NCBI RefSeq assembly: GCF_049615385.1
Contig: NZ_JBMZFL010000025.1
Source of the DNA: Aequoribacter sp049615385
GTDB taxonomy: Bacteria; Pseudomonadota; Gammaproteobacteria; Pseudomonadales; Halieaceae
DNA length: 25,250 nucleotides
Strand: one strand, 5' to 3'
The translations under genes and the position numbers were made by a program. The notes under the pieces were generated by a model. The model ran no database searches and was not told the DNA's origin. It saw nothing but the letters and a program-made list of their open reading frames with translations. Positions 23,079 through 25,250 of the stretch are shown here, piece after piece. Positions within the stretch are counted from its first letter, which is position 1. The number at the start of each line of letters is the position of its first letter.

Positions 23079-23364
23079 AGTGCTTAAACTCGCGCTGGAT
23101 GAAATTAACGAAGCGACGGTCATTGATAAAGTGCTGATCCTGTCGTTAATGCCATCGCTGTATACCGCGCGTCTTGAGATCGACGGTCAAACTTTTCTCT
23201 TGACGGAAAAAGGCACATCGATTCGTAGGCCCTCGGCTGAAGCGCTAAAACGTGTTTTATCTCGGGCGCAGGTTGCAGAGTATCGTATGATTCACTCGAG
23301 CGCTTACGATGAAATGATTGGTCAGGGCATCAAAGTCGAGAATCAGATGGATGTGCCTGCGTAG
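23071..23364 (+). CDS. DUF6482-like conserved hypothetical protein
   Basis: This small, probably cytoplasmic protein has 98 residues from ATG 23071. The middle part, SLYTARLEIDGQTFLLTEKG, then SAEALKRVLSRA and a short helix, resembles the DUF6482 family of gammaproteobacteria, whose function is unknown as far as I know. The frame is open to GTG 22933, which would give 143 residues. I prefer 23071 for three reasons: AGGA lies eight bases upstream, the added N-terminus is a featureless basic and Pro-rich stretch, and the other frame there encodes the Cys-rich protein. The stop directly abuts the stop of the convergent acyltransferase gene, with a hairpin across both. It is the last gene of the MerR operon. 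Confidence 0.75.
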   Translation: MTEVLKLALDEINEATVIDKVLILSLMPSLYTARLEIDGQTFLLTEKGTSIRRPSAEALKRVLSRAQVAEYRMIHSSAYDEMIGQGIKVENQMDVPA

Positions 23365-23372
23365 TCAGGCAC
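23353..23372. terminator. Hairpin spanning two abutting stop codons
   Basis: GTGCCTG (23353-23359) pairs with CAGGCAC (23366-23372) around six bases. The loop holds the plus-strand TAG and the first base of the minus-strand stop. No T-run follows on either strand. It probably ends transcription from both sides, but this is inference. Confidence 0.4.
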
Positions 23373-24756
23373 CCAGCTCGATCACCTCTTCGAAAGCGGC
23401 TTTCAGGCAGCGTTCAAAACGATCGCTGTCCTCGATCGCGGCCTTGTCTAGCTGTATGCCAATTTGGGCGACATCGTTCTGGGTGTACAGAGCCACCATC
23501 GCGGCAACGCCCGGCAGCGGAGCGAACGGGTAAGATCTGACAATCTTACTGCCCGCTAGGTAGGGCGCAAAAGGGTAACCCGGCACATTGCTAGCCTGAA
23601 TGTCGACTTCTGCCATGCTATCTGCGATCTTGTCGACCAAAAACTGTGGTGCGCCTTTGATGGTGGGCGCAACCCAAGACATTAATCCTAAGGCAGGCTC
23701 TTGCACCGCCGAACGAACCTTGGCGCCAATATCTGCCGCAATTTCATGAGGGTCTTCCAGATCCATGGGCAGCGCCAGTTTCACCGGCGCAATGTGATTG
23801 CCTCCGGTTTGTTCGCTGTCATTGCCGCGTCTGACATTCACCGGTATGGTCAACGGCATGCTTTCTAGGGGGCAATGCAATTCTTCATGATAACGCTTTA
23901 GCCCAAGTGTTAGCGCGGTCAGGTAACCATCATTGACCGACCAGCCCAGATTTTTGAGTGCTTGCTTAAAGGGCGGAAAAGGAAAATCCCAAGCTAAAAA
24001 CTTTCGTGACATACCGCGCTCTGCCAACAGTGGTGACCCTAGTGCGCTTTTGGTGCCATAAAGCCGGAGAACTGAATCCACCAAAGCCTTATCTTCGCGC
24101 CATTGCCTAACCGGTGACGCGAGGTGAGCCAGCGCAACCTTCGCTGCGCCTGTCGCAAGGCGTTTGGCGTCGGGTAGGCTGTCACGTAAATCTGCTGTAG
24201 CCCGCGCTAACCAAGACATGGGTTGCGCCGAGGGCGGGTCTAGAAACTCGCGCGCCGTGCCGTCGGCTTGCGTATCAAATAACGATAAAAACAGCTGTAC
24301 AGCGCCCATGCCGTCGGCAACGGCGTGATGCATGCGCAGCATAAATGCGGATTTACCTTCGGGGTGCTTCACGTTATCGATCAGCATAGCCTCCCACAGG
24401 GGACGCTTTAGGTCGCCGGGCCTGTTGATAAAATTACAGGCCAGTTGCAGTAAATCATCAAACGAGCTGCCGCGAGGTAACGCGACGTGTTCAAAGTGTT
24501 CTTGTGGGTCGAAGTATTCTACTGCCTGCCAACGAGCGAAACCGACGGGCGTGAGGGCCGGAACCACAACCTGGCGTAACCGAACAAACTCTCTACTGGC
24601 ACGCTCTAATTGCTCGAGTAAACGCGCTGTGTTGGGTTTTTTATCGAGTATAACGAGAGACAGCACCCAGTTGCGTGTCTTCGGATTGCTCTCGGCGCGC
24701 AGCATAATCTCGTCGAGCGCGCTCAGTTTGTCGTCAAATTGAAAGCTCTGGGCCAT
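23365..24756 (-). CDS. Wax ester synthase / diacylglycerol acyltransferase (WS/DGAT)
   Basis: This bifunctional acyltransferase makes wax esters or triacylglycerol from acyl-CoA with a fatty alcohol or diacylglycerol, forming storage lipid. The 463-residue product has the usual length. The catalytic HHxxxDG motif is HHAVADG at 143-149, preceded by the conserved RPLWE near 118-122. Other family blocks are VNDGYLTAL, IPVNVRRG, GGNHIAPVKLALP, and the C-terminal DUF1298 part with SNVPG and IGIQLD. ATG 24756 begins just before the conserved N-terminus (SALDEIML). The ribosome binding site is weak. A 68-base gap separates it from the EAL gene upstream on the same strand, so the two may be co-transcribed. 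Confidence 0.94.
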   Translation of the reverse strand: MAQSFQFDDKLSALDEIMLRAESNPKTRNWVLSLVILDKKPNTARLLEQLERASREFVRLRQVVVPALTPVGFARWQAVEYFDPQEHFEHVALPRGSSFDDLLQLACNFINRPGDLKRPLWEAMLIDNVKHPEGKSAFMLRMHHAVADGMGAVQLFLSLFDTQADGTAREFLDPPSAQPMSWLARATADLRDSLPDAKRLATGAAKVALAHLASPVRQWREDKALVDSVLRLYGTKSALGSPLLAERGMSRKFLAWDFPFPPFKQALKNLGWSVNDGYLTALTLGLKRYHEELHCPLESMPLTIPVNVRRGNDSEQTGGNHIAPVKLALPMDLEDPHEIAADIGAKVRSAVQEPALGLMSWVAPTIKGAPQFLVDKIADSMAEVDIQASNVPGYPFAPYLAGSKIVRSYPFAPLPGVAAMVALYTQNDVAQIGIQLDKAAIEDSDRFERCLKAAFEEVIELGA

Positions 24757-24824
24757 GCGGTATCCACATATCTAAAAACCTAAGGATATCGAATTCAGCC
24801 AGCGGTGTAACGCTATAAGAAGCG

Positions 24825-25250
24825 CTAATCTGTCACAAAGCGCTCGCTATTCTGTTTCAGCTCTGCCAAAAACTGTTCGGGTGCCATGGGCCGCGCAAAA
24901 TAGTAGCCCTGCATTGCGTCGCAGTTTAGTGCGGCTAAGGCTTCGACCTGCAGCGAGGTCTCGACGCCCTCCGCTACGACTTTGCTGTGCAACGAGTGAC
25001 TCATGTCGATAATCGCTTTCGCGATATTTTGGCTTTCGGGGTGTTCGGTAATTTGATCCACAAAACGTTTGTCGATTTTAATGTAGTCAATAGGCAGTTG
25101 TTGCACGTAGCCCAAGCTTGAGTAGCCCGATCCGAAATCATCGATCGCTATACTGCAACCCAGAGCTTTGATGCGATCTAAGCTGTTTTGCACGCGTGTG
25201 AGATCGTCCAGAAAAAGGCTTTCGGTAACCTCGATGGCCAAACGAGACAA
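24825..25250 (-). CDS. EAL-domain cyclic-di-GMP phosphodiesterase, C-terminal part only
   Basis: The frame runs in from beyond the right edge, so only the last 141 codons are seen. They form the second half of an EAL domain, which cleaves cyclic-di-GMP to pGpG. Visible active-site motifs are intact: EVTES with the metal-binding Glu, DDFGSGYSSL with both Asp, KIDKRF with the Lys, VAEGVET with the Glu and QGYYFARP. This half therefore looks like an active enzyme. The sensor or GGDEF part, if any, lies outside. The leftmost TTG at 25250 is not a real start. Confidence 0.93.
   Translation of the reverse strand: MSRLAIEVTESLFLDDLTRVQNSLDRIKALGCSIAIDDFGSGYSSLGYVQQLPIDYIKIDKRFVDQITEHPESQNIAKAIIDMSHSLHSKVVAEGVETSLQVEALAALNCDAMQGYYFARPMAPEQFLAELKQNSERFVTD

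Overview
The window looks like chromosomal DNA of a marine-type gammaproteobacterium, roughly 54% GC by eye. A placement near the Halieaceae/Cellvibrionales is a guess from overall flavour, not a demonstrated assignment. All large genes are intact. I see no insertion sequence, phage, rRNA, tRNA or CRISPR.

Layout. (1) 1-115: the end of a 50-bp tandem repeat running in from the left edge. (2) 140-13822: a housekeeping block in nearly the same order as the E. coli yjeS-purA region: queG (minus), then nnr, tsaE, amiB, mutL, miaA, hfq, hflX, hflK, hflC, hisZ, purA (plus). The first five plus-strand genes overlap or nearly touch. hfq has its own promoter next to a 12-bp inverted repeat, and a clear intrinsic terminator follows hflC. 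hisZ lies between hflC and purA, where E. coli has yjeT. (3) 13819-18249 (minus): a small GNAT-like protein and an RND efflux pump with its adaptor. (4) 18349-19944 (plus): a lipoprotein alkaline phosphatase. (5) 20002-23364: a regulatory module. An atypical sigma-70 family factor and an exported glutathione peroxidase are on the minus strand. Divergent from them are a MerR-type regulator, a 49-codon Cys-rich ORF and a DUF6482-like protein. (6) 23365-25250 (minus): a wax ester synthase/diacylglycerol acyltransferase and the C-terminal part of an EAL phosphodiesterase.

How the genes work together. Block 2 covers tRNA modification (QueG, MiaA, TsaE), repair of hydrated NAD(P)H (Nnr), septal wall splitting (AmiB), mismatch repair (MutL), RNA chaperoning (Hfq), ribosome rescue and membrane protease control (HflX, HflK, HflC), and histidine and AMP synthesis (HisZ, PurA). 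Block 3 is an export system that would need an outer-membrane TolC-type partner from elsewhere.

The most interesting part is block 5. A sigma factor with altered promoter-melting residues is divergent from a MerR protein that has lost the cobalamin-ligand motif and carries a Cys/His-rich C-terminus. A 20-bp palindrome with TGTAC half-sites lies just upstream of the sigma gene. The third gene of the MerR operon is easily hidden, because a longer overlapping reading frame covers its start. I infer a redox or light stress switch, but nothing in the sequence proves the signal.
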